Shown here: piece after piece, positions 26,561 to 35,429 of the stretch | How the letters are laid out: every line of letters begins with the position of its first letter | Position numbering within the stretch: the stretch's first letter is position 1 | Source of the DNA: Vibrio sp. SCSIO 43137 | Lineage (GTDB): Bacteria; Pseudomonadota; Gammaproteobacteria; Enterobacterales; Vibrionaceae | Length of the DNA: 64,000 nucleotides | Direction: 5' to 3' | Assembly (NCBI RefSeq): GCF_028201475.1 | Contig: NZ_CP116384.1 | Coordinates: forward strand, 868,001-932,000 | Notes under the pieces: model-generated | The model's database searches: none | What the model saw: only the letters and a program-made list of their open reading frames with translations | Told to the model about the DNA's origin: nothing | Translations under genes and position numbers: made by a program

Positions 26561-28384
26561 ATGAAGCTTGACATTAAATATCGCAACTGGCTTAAGGGCG
26601 TTACTGTTCTTAATATTATTTTTGCCTTTATTATTGGCACCGGCTACTGGCAATGGATCGGTTTTAACCATCAACCATTGCTGGAAAAAAGCTATCTGCT
26701 TGCCACTCAACTTGGCTGGCTTGGTTTGATCCCTATTATTGCCGCGCTGTTGGTAGTGATGATCAGACTAGTATCAAGACGCATTGCTATTGGTGTTAGT
26801 CTCGCTGTTTTTGCTGCTATCTCAGCCTATTTTGTCACTGACACACTTGTGTTTGCCCAATATAAATTTCACATCAACGGCATTATTGTCGACCTGTTTC
26901 TCGCTGATGGTGTGATTAAGTTCTCAGCACAGATCTGGTTAAAGTTTGCCCTGTTTATCTTTGCTCTATTCGCAATACAGGTGCTTTTTCACTATATCTC
27001 AATTAAACACAATAAAAGGCTGAAAAAGTTTAATAATCTGGCACTGGTAATCTGGTTTATCTGTCTGCTGTATAGTCAGGTATTACACGCCTGGAAAGAC
27101 GCCAGTTATGACACCTCTATCACCAATATGTCACGCTTTTTTCCCTTATACCGGCCGTTGACCGCCAAGTCCTTCTTTTATGATAATAATCTGGTTAATC
27201 AGGAAATGGCTCGCCAACAGGCTAAAGTGGTTAGCACCAGCAGCACCCAGCTTGATTATCCAAAGCAAGCCATTGAGTTTGCTCCCCTTGGCAAAAAAGT
27301 GAACTTTCTGTTTATTGTTATTGATGCATGGCGTTACGACGATTTTAACGCCCAGTACACACCTAATATGGCGCAATACGCCAAACAAGCAACACAATTT
27401 AAACAACACAAAAGCGGCGGAAACTCTACTCAGGCAGGTATCTTCAGTCTGTTTTACGGATTGCCCAGCCCTTACTGGATAAGCTTTAGAGACTCAGGCG
27501 TTCGCCCGGCATTTCTTGAGACAGCGGCAAAGCAGGGATATGACTTTAACATCCTCTCCTCTGCCCAGCTAAACCGTCCACCATTTGATCGCACGGTTTT
27601 TAACGGTATTAAAAATCTGAGAGTTTATACGCCGGCCGAAACGTCTCCCGAGCGCGATGAAATCATCACCCGCGATATGGAACAGTTTATCCATCAACAA
27701 AACAAAGATAAGCCTTTCTTTGGTTTTCTTTTCTACGACTCGGTGCATGCCAACGAGATCCCAGAGGGAGAAGAACTCGTGTTTCAGCCAAGCTGGGATA
27801 CTCCCCGCTACCTTAAACTGAGCAATGATATTGACCCTGAACCTTTTCATAATCTGTACCGGAATTCGCTTTATTACACTGACAAAAAGATAGGCCGCGT
27901 TCTCTCTGCGTTAAAACAGAAAGGGCTTGATGATAACACCGTTGTGGTGATTACCTCAGATCATGGTGAAGAGTTTAATGACAACAAAAAGAACTATTGG
28001 GGACATGGTGGAAACTATACTGATGTTCAGGTTCATGTGCCTATGATTATCAAAGCTCCGGGGTTAGAAACCACCATAGCGACACAGCCAACTAACCATA
28101 TGGATATTGCTCCTACTCTAATGAAGCGTTATCTGGGCGTTTCTACTCAAGCCAGACATTACTCCCTTGGCGAAGATATGCTGGATAAGTCAGCAGAAAA
28201 CAAACCGGTAATTATCGGTAGTTACAACGATTACGCCATTGTCACCGACAACGAAATTGGAGTTGTAAATGAAACGGGCGGAATTTCTCACTATGATAAA
28301 GCAATGAACCCGGTTAAAGACGCTAAATTAAATGTTAACACTCTTAAGCAAATCATAACGGATCTTAACCACTTCTATAAATAA
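26561..28384 (+). CDS. YejM/PbgA-like inner-membrane sulfatase-fold protein
   Basis: A 607-residue protein. Five N-terminal membrane helices (to about residue 180, DUF3413 type) are followed by a periplasmic alkaline-phosphatase/sulfatase-fold domain. Domain motifs include FIVIDAWRYDDF near 250, HKSGGNSTQAGIFSLFYG near 285, and the metal-site TSDHGEEF near 465. E. coli YejM (PbgA) uses this layout to sense lipopolysaccharide and control LpxC degradation; other members transfer or cleave lipid head groups. The gene appears monocistronic between two transport loci. It could be a paralog of the core YejM. Confidence 0.82.
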   Translation: MKLDIKYRNWLKGVTVLNIIFAFIIGTGYWQWIGFNHQPLLEKSYLLATQLGWLGLIPIIAALLVVMIRLVSRRIAIGVSLAVFAAISAYFVTDTLVFAQYKFHINGIIVDLFLADGVIKFSAQIWLKFALFIFALFAIQVLFHYISIKHNKRLKKFNNLALVIWFICLLYSQVLHAWKDASYDTSITNMSRFFPLYRPLTAKSFFYDNNLVNQEMARQQAKVVSTSSTQLDYPKQAIEFAPLGKKVNFLFIVIDAWRYDDFNAQYTPNMAQYAKQATQFKQHKSGGNSTQAGIFSLFYGLPSPYWISFRDSGVRPAFLETAAKQGYDFNILSSAQLNRPPFDRTVFNGIKNLRVYTPAETSPERDEIITRDMEQFIHQQNKDKPFFGFLFYDSVHANEIPEGEELVFQPSWDTPRYLKLSNDIDPEPFHNLYRNSLYYTDKKIGRVLSALKQKGLDDNTVVVITSDHGEEFNDNKKNYWGHGGNYTDVQVHVPMIIKAPGLETTIATQPTNHMDIAPTLMKRYLGVSTQARHYSLGEDMLDKSAENKPVIIGSYNDYAIVTDNEIGVVNETGGISHYDKAMNPVKDAKLNVNTLKQIITDLNHFYK

Positions 28385-28742
28385 CCTGCTCAGTGATAAA
28401 CCGGTCTCTTTAGCTATTAATTACAATGAGGCCGGCCTTTCACTTCCCCTTTACCTGCTATTAGTCAGAGCCTTCTATCTCATAACTCACGTCATTAATA
28501 ACTCTCATTATTGCACCAGTACTTATTTTCATTCCCTTTTAAATAAATAGATCTAAGTCACTTCAGGGTGATTTCCCTGAGAATATAACCCATATCTTGT
28601 TTATATATTTAACGCAGCAATTAGCAACTATATAGCAGATTTTTGCTAGTTATCTTTTAGCCAATACTCAATGATATTTACAACAACAAAACGGAACTGC
28701 TTTAGATCAGCAGACTAAAAATCAATCACTAAAGGATTTCTG
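28385..28742. other. Intergenic region before the transport operon
   Basis: A 358-bp gap. An imperfect CCGGTCTC/GAGGCCGG stem near 28400-28440 may end the yejM-like gene. A third TTAGATCA copy lies at 28702-28709, 34 bp before the first operon gene. Nothing else is evident. Confidence 0.3.
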
Positions 28743-28889
28743 ATGCTAACAGGTTACTGGTCAATCGATGCATTTGTTATTGCTAATATCCTATTGTGTT
28801 TATTAGTAATTGTTGTCTTTATTTTCTGTCAGAGTAAAGGCAGCGGAGTGCTTGAAGATTCTCCTGAGTATCAAACACCTAAGGAGTAA
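28743..28889 (+). CDS. 48-residue single-helix membrane protein, first gene of the transport operon
   Basis: The ATG at 28743 follows AAAGGA. The frame encodes one hydrophobic helix (about residues 9-28) and a short polar tail ending QTPKE. Its stop is 3 bp before the EamA gene, whose ribosome site AAGGAG lies inside its last codons, so the two are tightly coupled. It may be a small accessory subunit of one of the two transporters. No family is recognised. Confidence 0.6.
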   Translation: MLTGYWSIDAFVIANILLCLLVIVVFIFCQSKGSGVLEDSPEYQTPKE

Positions 28890-28892
28890 AAG

Positions 28893-29834
28893 ATGAACAC
28901 CAAAACTCTCGGCTATACAACAATGATTGTCTCTGCCGCCTTAATGGGTTGCGTGGGTTTATTTGCGCGCAACATTAATACCAGTGGTGATGTAATCGCC
29001 TTTACCAGAATGACAGTAGGCGCGCTGTGTATTCTGGCAATTATGCTCTATCAGGGTAAAGGAGCACTGATAAAACAAACCAAGCTTTCTCCTTCGGTAA
29101 TTGCCAGTGGTGCCTGTCTGGGGCTTTGTCTGGCGGCCTATGTTTCATCTACTAAATATACCACGCTGGCGAATGCGGTATTTCTGATATATACAGGGCC
29201 GGTGTTCTCAACCATACTTGCTGCTATTTTCCTCAAGGAGAAAATCGCTAAACTGACCGCGGGTTTATTAACAGCAGTATTTATCGGCTGTTTGTTTATC
29301 ATTGGTATTATTAATTACAGCCCTGAAACCGGATTAACCGTTTCGCTCTCATTCTCTAAAGAGAACTTTATTGGCGATATGCTAGGCCTGGCCTCTGGTC
29401 TCGGTTATGGCTTGTATCTGTTCTTCAGCCGTTACCGTACCGATGTTGGTTCCGATTCACGCTCATTTTTCAACTTCCTGTTCGGAGCCTTAGCCATTGC
29501 GGTGTTCTTCCTGATGAACCCGCCTTCACTGGCTGAGATGGACACTAGTTCATGGGTCTGGCTGATTTCAATGGGATTCTTTATCGGCTTTGGTGCACTC
29601 TCTCTTCTGACCATTGCAGCTAAGCACCTGAAAGCAGCAGAGCTGGCTTGTGTCTCTTATCTGGAAACGGTTGTCGGTGCAGGAATTGGTATTATGATGT
29701 TTGGTGAAAGTCTCACAGCATTGCAAACTATCGGGGGAATTCTGGTCATCGGTGGCGGAATGGGAGAAATCGTCTTTACCATGAGTAAAAGGAAGAATAA
29801 GGTTGCTCAAACTGACGCACAGTTAAACCACTAA
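28893..29834 (+). CDS. EamA/DMT-family transporter
   Basis: A 313-residue inner-membrane protein with 10 predicted helices in two EamA repeats (about 8-140 and 155-292), as in RhaT/YdcZ-type exporters of small metabolites. The pattern VFLIYTGPVFSTILAAIFLKEK closes the first repeat. DMT proteins usually export amino acids or related compounds. It sits in an operon between a tiny membrane protein and a sodium:solute symporter. Substrate is unknown; a guanidino compound is a guess from the nearby amidinotransferase. Confidence 0.88.
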   Translation: MNTKTLGYTTMIVSAALMGCVGLFARNINTSGDVIAFTRMTVGALCILAIMLYQGKGALIKQTKLSPSVIASGACLGLCLAAYVSSTKYTTLANAVFLIYTGPVFSTILAAIFLKEKIAKLTAGLLTAVFIGCLFIIGIINYSPETGLTVSLSFSKENFIGDMLGLASGLGYGLYLFFSRYRTDVGSDSRSFFNFLFGALAIAVFFLMNPPSLAEMDTSSWVWLISMGFFIGFGALSLLTIAAKHLKAAELACVSYLETVVGAGIGIMMFGESLTALQTIGGILVIGGGMGEIVFTMSKRKNKVAQTDAQLNH

Positions 29835-29854
29835 TCAAACTCAAGGACGCGATT

Positions 29855-31315
29855 ATGGACACGGCTCTGAACTGGATATTGCTGGCTGTAACAGTTCTTA
29901 TCATGGTTGGACTGGCACTCTACAGCAACAAGATAATGAAGTCTGACGAGAGTGAGAGTGGTTTCCTCCTTGCGGCCAACTGCCTCGGCCCGTTTACCGG
30001 GGCAGCCACCATAGTGGCCACCGGTTTTTCCGGCTGGGGGTTTATGGGCTCACCCGGTGTGGCCTATCGCTTCGGCGCAATAGAGTTGCTTGGTAACTTC
30101 TTTTTCGCCCCTGCTATGGTATTGGCTGTGCTGTTTTGTGCCCGTTTTCTGCATCAGAAGGCACAAAGCATGGGCAGCCTGACCATTCCTGAATACATAG
30201 CCAAGAGTCATGAAGGCCCTGAAGCAGTTAAGCGACTGACGCAGGCTGTTGCCGCCCTGATTACCGTGGTTCTTCTGCTGGTATTCTTGGTTGGTCAGAT
30301 CAAAGCATTAGGATTACTTGGCGGCCAATGGCTGGGCATAGACAACACCACTGCTTCAATGATTATGATCGGCATTATTATTGTCTATACCTCAATTGGC
30401 GGGCTAGCCGCGGTCGCTTTTACTGATACCTTTATGGTTATTGGTATGTGCGTATCGGCATTTATTATTGTATTTACTATTTTTACCGATATTTCACCCA
30501 CAGATCTATTTGATGCCTTGCACGCTATTGACCCTGAATTGGTGGCGCCAAGTGATTCAGGCCCTTATGGCTCGACTAACTGGCATGTGTTCTTAGTGCT
30601 GCCTTACGCCTTTATTTATTCAACAACGCTGCCCTATATGTCGGTTAGGTTTATGGCGCTGGATAAAAAAACCAAACTACACCATATGGCTGCGTATATG
30701 ACGCCTATCGCTTGTCTTCTTAGTCTGGTTCCTCTGGCCGGGCTCTATATGAGAGTCAAGGTTCCCGGTTTAGAACATGCTGACAGTGCCATGCCGGTAT
30801 TTCTGACCACTTTCCTGACTCCTACTGTATCAGCAGTTATCACCCTGTTTATTCTGTTTGCCATGAAATCGACCGCAAACTCGGTACTACACTCCATTGC
30901 CGGATCAGTATCTCATGATCTCAGGCAGGCACTATGGCCAAGATGCCGCCTTTCTGATAACAAACTGCTGCTTCTGAACCGAAGTGCGGTCTGGGGACTG
31001 GGAGGAGCAGGCTTTATTGGGATGCTGTACGCCCCGCCGTTTATGTTGTCTATGTTAGCCATACTGGGCTCGGGCACATTAATGGCAACTTTAGTCGCCC
31101 CCACTCTGCTTAACCGTTACGTTGAAGGAAATATTTACGCCGCTCTGAGTGCCATGATCAGTGGTTTCCTGAGCGGAGCAATACTGTTCTTACAATTCGA
31201 TTTAGGCTGGGTAGAGGCCCCTATTTATGCAACCCTGATATCTTGCGGCTGTTATTATCTGGTTGCCAAAGGATTCCGGAAACAACAAGTGACTCATTAT
31301 CTCCGGTCACGTTGA
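29855..31315 (+). CDS. Sodium:solute symporter (SSS family)
   Basis: A 486-residue protein with about 13 membrane helices and the LeuT-fold SSS core. The region IVATGFSGWGFMGSPGVAYRFG near 50-70 and IGGLAAVAFTDTFMVIGM near 180-195 are typical. Members import sugars, amino acids, proline, pantothenate or organic cations with Na+. The start has AAGGA upstream, and the gene ends an operon with a strong terminator. Having both an importer and an EamA exporter in one operon is notable. Substrate cannot be assigned. Confidence 0.88.
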   Translation: MDTALNWILLAVTVLIMVGLALYSNKIMKSDESESGFLLAANCLGPFTGAATIVATGFSGWGFMGSPGVAYRFGAIELLGNFFFAPAMVLAVLFCARFLHQKAQSMGSLTIPEYIAKSHEGPEAVKRLTQAVAALITVVLLLVFLVGQIKALGLLGGQWLGIDNTTASMIMIGIIIVYTSIGGLAAVAFTDTFMVIGMCVSAFIIVFTIFTDISPTDLFDALHAIDPELVAPSDSGPYGSTNWHVFLVLPYAFIYSTTLPYMSVRFMALDKKTKLHHMAAYMTPIACLLSLVPLAGLYMRVKVPGLEHADSAMPVFLTTFLTPTVSAVITLFILFAMKSTANSVLHSIAGSVSHDLRQALWPRCRLSDNKLLLLNRSAVWGLGGAGFIGMLYAPPFMLSMLAILGSGTLMATLVAPTLLNRYVEGNIYAALSAMISGFLSGAILFLQFDLGWVEAPIYATLISCGCYYLVAKGFRKQQVTHYLRSR

Positions 31316-31323
31316 TCTGGATA

Positions 31324-31363
31324 AAAGGGAGCAGTGAAAAGAGGCGCTGCTCCCTTTATTTTT
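31324..31363 (+). terminator. Intrinsic terminator after the symporter operon
   Basis: Perfect 11-bp arms AAAGGGAGCAG / CTGCTCCCTTT (31324-31334 / 31347-31357), then ATTTTTTC. Confidence 0.93.
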
Positions 31364-31450
31364 TCTTTTTGTTGGAGAGAGGGCTAACAAACCCGGTTGA
31401 ACTTTTCCATATATTGTTTCTGAACCTGACCTTCGACAACAAGAGAGTGA

Positions 31451-32312
31451 TCAATATTGTTTTTTCATATCAACATGATCACTTCGGTACTGTCTGGGCG
31501 TCACCCTTAATAACCCTTTAAACTTTGAATTAAAATTAGACAGAGAAGAAAAGCCGACTTCTGCGCCTATTTGAGCAATACTCCAGTCTGTCGTTACTAA
31601 ATACCGTGCAGCTTGCCTTACACGTTGTTCAATTAAATACTGGCGGAAGGTTGTTCCCATATTAGAGTGAAAGAATCTTGAGAAAGTACTTTTCCGCCAT
31701 ATGTAACTGGCTGGACACCATTGATACCGATAAAGGCTCCGATAAATTCTTTTCAATAAAATCCAGCGCAATATGTAAACGGTCTTCTGCACGCTTAGTA
31801 CTGCTTATTTCTACGCACTCATCAAGCAAGGTTTGTTTTGGGGCACTTTCTGCAAGAGTATTCAATAAACTGAGTAAATGGAGTACCTGAGAGAACTCGA
31901 ACGTGTTTTCCATTACATCCAACAAACTTCTTACCTGACTAATGACTACTCCATCAAACAACAAGCCGGCTTTCGACTGTTCAAGCATCTCACGGATCTG
32001 GTGAAACTGAACACTATCAACAAAGGTCTGTCCCAAGGCATTGAGCCTGAAGTGAAGCACATTGTTAACCTTATTAAGCTTTTGTTTACACTCGTTATTA
32101 ATTGATAAGCGAAACGGGTTAAACGGAGCCAGAAGTACCGCCTGATCTTTTCTTAGCAGGTACTCTTTGTTAGCCAGATGTAAGGTACAACCATCCGTAT
32201 TTGGTTGTATCAGAATGTAATCAGCGCCGAAAATCATATGTTTTGACTCTTCTACTTTCTGCAGGTCAAACATATGGAATTCCGGGGTATTTGCTATGAT
32301 TCTTTGGTTCAC
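31451..32312 (-). pseudogene. AraC-family regulator with a 1-base frameshift
   Basis: The N-terminal ~210 residues (from GTG 32312) form a cupin-like sensing domain and the start of the first helix-turn-helix. Translation then ends soon after HMAEK. The rest of the AraC DNA-binding domain (STFSRFFHSNMGTTFRQYL, then GFSSLSNFNSKFKGLLRVTP) is in the next frame to 31451. Removing one A from the AAAA at about 31683-31686 joins them as MAESTFSRFF, a normal AraC sequence. So this is a +1 insertion, real or a base-calling error. It is divergent from the amidinotransferase gene, whose upstream DNA has 21-bp-spaced direct repeats of the AraC type. Confidence 0.85.
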
Positions 32313-32630
32313 GCTGCTGTTCTCCCGTACAACATACTAAAAACAGTTTCCGACTTTATAGATAAGACAACAAGCACTGCGTGCTGAAACGTGATTAAAC
32401 GCGACGATAGTCAGCACTCTTTGATTATTAATTTGAACTGCTGCGTATTACTTAAAAAACCACTTTGTTATTTTGTTATTTCGTTCATCTCTATACAAGC
32501 CGCATAAACACTGCATAACATTTCACATACACAAATAGCCAGCTGTTATTTTTTGACGCAAATCTTATATTGTTAGAGATAAGCAGAAATTAGCCACTCC
32601 TAAGCATTAATTCACTATTATAAAATTCTG

Positions 32631-32658
32631 ACAGGCGCAATATAAACGTTAACAGGCG
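32631..32658 (+). promoter_or_regulatory. 21-bp-spaced direct repeat, probable AraC-type operator
   Basis: ACAGGCG occurs at 32631-32637 and again at 32652-32658, two helical turns apart, the usual arrangement for AraC-family dimers. It lies about 140-160 bp before the amidinotransferase start and about 320 bp from the AraC gene start. The rest of the ~480-bp gap is AT-rich. Confidence 0.5.
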
Positions 32659-32665
32659 TCAGCAC

Positions 32666-32684
32666 TATCATTATAAAAATGATA
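32666..32684. repeat. Inverted repeat TATCATT-N5-AATGATA
   Basis: Seven-base perfect arms immediately after the direct repeats. AT-rich and reminiscent of Fur-type sites, but too short to assign. It could also overlap the promoter of the amidinotransferase gene. Confidence 0.3.
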
Positions 32685-32793
32685 ATCTTTCTGCCTTTTT
32701 AAATAAGAAAATAATATCAACTAATCCAAAGAATATTTACCAATATATTCTCGGTTATTTTTCACTAACGTATATACTCTCAGGGAGTTTGTC

Positions 32794-34026
32794 ATGAGTA
32801 TTTCAAATGATCTATATCCAAATGCTTCATTACCTCTTGAACGTAAAGATTCAGGTGTTCCGATTGTACGCCCCGGTCTTCATGTAGAGTCCTACAACGA
32901 TTTCGATCCACTGAAGCATGTAATCGTCGGTATTGCTGATAACCAACACATTCCGGAAGCTTGTCCTGCCAGTAATGAGAAAATCCCGGCTGACTCCCCA
33001 ATGCGAGGCAGCAAAGCGGGCCGAAGAACTCAAGAAAGTATCGATAAGGCTAACGAGTGCCTGAACGGGTTTGCTAAACAACTTGAGGACCGCGGCATTA
33101 TCGTTGACCGCCCGGGAGCCGTTGACTGGCACTCCAGAATCACAACACCTGACTTCACCATCAGCTCTGGTTTCGGTGTAATGCCTCCGCGTGACTGTTT
33201 GTTGACCATGGGTAAAAGCATCCTGATGGCACCAATGAGCTTCCGTAGCCGCTATTTTGAGTATCTGGCCTACGTTGACTTGCTTCGTGAATACTTTGAA
33301 TCTGATCCAGAGTGTCTGATCGAACAGGCACCGCGCCCTCGCCTTGGCGATGAGAGTTTCCGTATGGACTATGTTGCAGCGTACGAAACCTTATCTGATG
33401 AAGAGACTATGGCTCGCTCACTGAGAAAAGAGTACAGCACCAAAGAGACAGATATTCTGTTTGATGCCGCAGACGTAATGCGCCTGGGCAAAGATATCTT
33501 CGTTCAGCACGGCCTGACCACTAACCTTGCCGGTATCCGCTGGATTAAGCGTAAGTATGAGCCACAAGGCTACCGTGTTCATACATTAAGCTTTGAAGAT
33601 AACCACCCAATTCATATTGACGCGACTTTCTGTCCGTTACGTCCGGGTCTGATGTTACTTAACCCGCACCGTCCTCTGTTCAAAGGTCAGCGTGAGATCT
33701 TTGAGAAGAATGGCTGGGAAATTGTTGAAGCCGTTAACCCTGCATGGGATAACCCACCACCACTATGTTACTCAAGTACATGGTTATCAATGAACACCTT
33801 GATTCTCGACCATAAAACAGTGTGTGTGGAAGCGACAGAAACAGGTCAGATGGAACAGTTCGACAAGCTTGGCTTTGAAGTTGTTCCTGTGGATCTACGT
33901 GATGCTTACGCATTTGGCGGCGGCCTGCACTGTGCTACTGCAGACGTGTGGCGTGAAGGTAAATGCGAAGACTACTTTGCAAACCAGTTCACCGGTGCAC
34001 ATAGCGTGGAGCACTGGGAGTATTAA
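32794..34026 (+). CDS. Glycine amidinotransferase-like enzyme
   Basis: A 410-residue enzyme of the amidinotransferase/pentein fold. It matches arginine:glycine amidinotransferase (AGAT/GATM) and bacterial relatives such as CyrA and SxtG. The catalytic set is present: DAAD at 224-227, H274 in HPIHIDATF, and the nucleophile C380 in GGGLHCATADV. Expected chemistry is transfer of the amidino group from arginine to an amine acceptor, giving a guanidino compound and ornithine. The acceptor may be glycine, another small amine or taurine-like and cannot be told by eye. It is divergent from an AraC regulator and close to an export/import operon. Confidence 0.88.
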   Translation: MSISNDLYPNASLPLERKDSGVPIVRPGLHVESYNDFDPLKHVIVGIADNQHIPEACPASNEKIPADSPMRGSKAGRRTQESIDKANECLNGFAKQLEDRGIIVDRPGAVDWHSRITTPDFTISSGFGVMPPRDCLLTMGKSILMAPMSFRSRYFEYLAYVDLLREYFESDPECLIEQAPRPRLGDESFRMDYVAAYETLSDEETMARSLRKEYSTKETDILFDAADVMRLGKDIFVQHGLTTNLAGIRWIKRKYEPQGYRVHTLSFEDNHPIHIDATFCPLRPGLMLLNPHRPLFKGQREIFEKNGWEIVEAVNPAWDNPPPLCYSSTWLSMNTLILDHKTVCVEATETGQMEQFDKLGFEVVPVDLRDAYAFGGGLHCATADVWREGKCEDYFANQFTGAHSVEHWEY

Positions 34027-34055
34027 ACTACCCATAATAATTAAGCTGGGCTCTA

Positions 34056-35429
34056 TTATGAGTCCGGCTCTGAAATGGTATCATCAACTGGAATATATAT
34101 GGTGAACCTCGCCCCGCCATAAATCCGGTTACTTACCTTTATCTGCCAATCAAGAATTTTGGCGGAACGAGAGGCAATAGCCAACCCAAGACCGAAACCA
34201 CCAGTATCATTACTCCTGCTCGAATCCAGCCTGGAAAAAGCCAAAAAAATCTCCCGAAACTTATCTTCTGGTATTCCGGGACCATCATCTTCAACTTCTA
34301 CACAAACAAATTCTGACTGTCTGGTGAGAGATAACCATACTTTTGTCTTAGTATACTTGTCAGCATTAGCAATTATGTTATCCAGCAGCAAACGAGCCAA
34401 AGTAGGCTCGACAAGCAATCGCGTCCTTAACGGGAGTCTGGAATCAAATTTGCCCTTAGCCGGAGAAATAAATGCCAGCCGGCTGCGGCAAAAATCCTCT
34501 ATATCAACAACGTGGTACTCCAGCTCTCTCTGACTTTCATCAAGTGAGCTTAGCTTTGCCGCCATAACAATGTTCGTTGTCAATTCATTGATATCATTGA
34601 TATACATATCCAGTTCATCAAACAAGTCAGAGTTATCTTGTTCCTTGCGACTTCTAATTAAATCACCAATTAACTGTATTCTACTTAAAGGGGTTCTTAT
34701 TTCATGTGAGATAGCATGTGCGAAGATCTGACTCTGCTTAATTTTATCCTCTATATCATCGGCCAGTTTATTAAAGCTATATGCCAGTACCGAGATAGGT
34801 TCGGGTACGTTTTCATCAGCCCGGGCAGACAGTTCACCCTTAGCAAACCTTTTTTTTATCAACAAGAGATGAGACAAATTTTTCTGAAAACGACGGACAG
34901 GAATATAGGTAGTCAATGCCAGAGACGAACAGATGGAGAGAAATAGGCCAAGGATAAAAAGCAGTTCTGAATCTTCATACCATTGAATTTCAGGGTCAAA
35001 AAAGTCACGGTTTTCACTAAATACGAATGCTTCACTGCCACCCTCGAGCACAAACACGGCCACATAGAGACTGTCTTCCTTTAGAAAGATCGGTATCCCA
35101 TCAATTCTTTTTACCAACTGGCAACCTTTGCACGGAGGTCCTCCCTTCCAGTCAGGAATAAGCTCAAAATCAAAGATGTAAAACGTTGCTTTGCCTTTTT
35201 GTTTCAGTTCAGAATAGAGATCACTATGATTGTCTGCTTCGCTAGTTTTCTGATTAAGTACGTACCTTTCAGCGAAGTATTTTGCATCCATCAAAAACCT
35301 TTCTGCTTCAGTTTCCCTGAAATAGAGACCACCAAAGTTGTAGAACAGAAAGATAATCAAGACTATACCGAGTATCAATCCTGTGTAGATTCGGGCAAAT
35401 ACGGAAGAATAGAGCTTACTTATGAACAA
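34056..35429 (-). CDS. Sensor histidine kinase, RstB-like
   Basis: A 457-residue membrane kinase. Two helices (about 15-32 and 155-175) flank a periplasmic sensor of ~120 residues with a CxxC pair (C100, C103 in PPCKGC). A HAMP segment follows, then the phospho-acceptor H242 in AISHEIRTPLSR. The ATPase domain has N (LLLDNIIANADKYT), G1 (DDGPGIPE) and G2 (GGFGLGLAI) boxes. It overlaps the upstream response-regulator gene by 14 bp. The CxxC suggests redox or metal sensing, which is inference. The order regulator-kinase and the regulator's own upstream box resemble RstA/RstB. Confidence 0.88.
   Translation of the reverse strand: MFISKLYSSVFARIYTGLILGIVLIIFLFYNFGGLYFRETEAERFLMDAKYFAERYVLNQKTSEADNHSDLYSELKQKGKATFYIFDFELIPDWKGGPPCKGCQLVKRIDGIPIFLKEDSLYVAVFVLEGGSEAFVFSENRDFFDPEIQWYEDSELLFILGLFLSICSSLALTTYIPVRRFQKNLSHLLLIKKRFAKGELSARADENVPEPISVLAYSFNKLADDIEDKIKQSQIFAHAISHEIRTPLSRIQLIGDLIRSRKEQDNSDLFDELDMYINDINELTTNIVMAAKLSSLDESQRELEYHVVDIEDFCRSRLAFISPAKGKFDSRLPLRTRLLVEPTLARLLLDNIIANADKYTKTKVWLSLTRQSEFVCVEVEDDGPGIPEDKFREIFLAFSRLDSSRSNDTGGFGLGLAIASRSAKILDWQIKVSNRIYGGARFTIYIPVDDTISEPDS

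Noticed and set aside
34040..34080. Stem downstream of the amidinotransferase gene
   Set aside because: About 10 pairs including two G-U, but no T-tract and it overlaps the end of the kinase gene, so it is not called a terminator.
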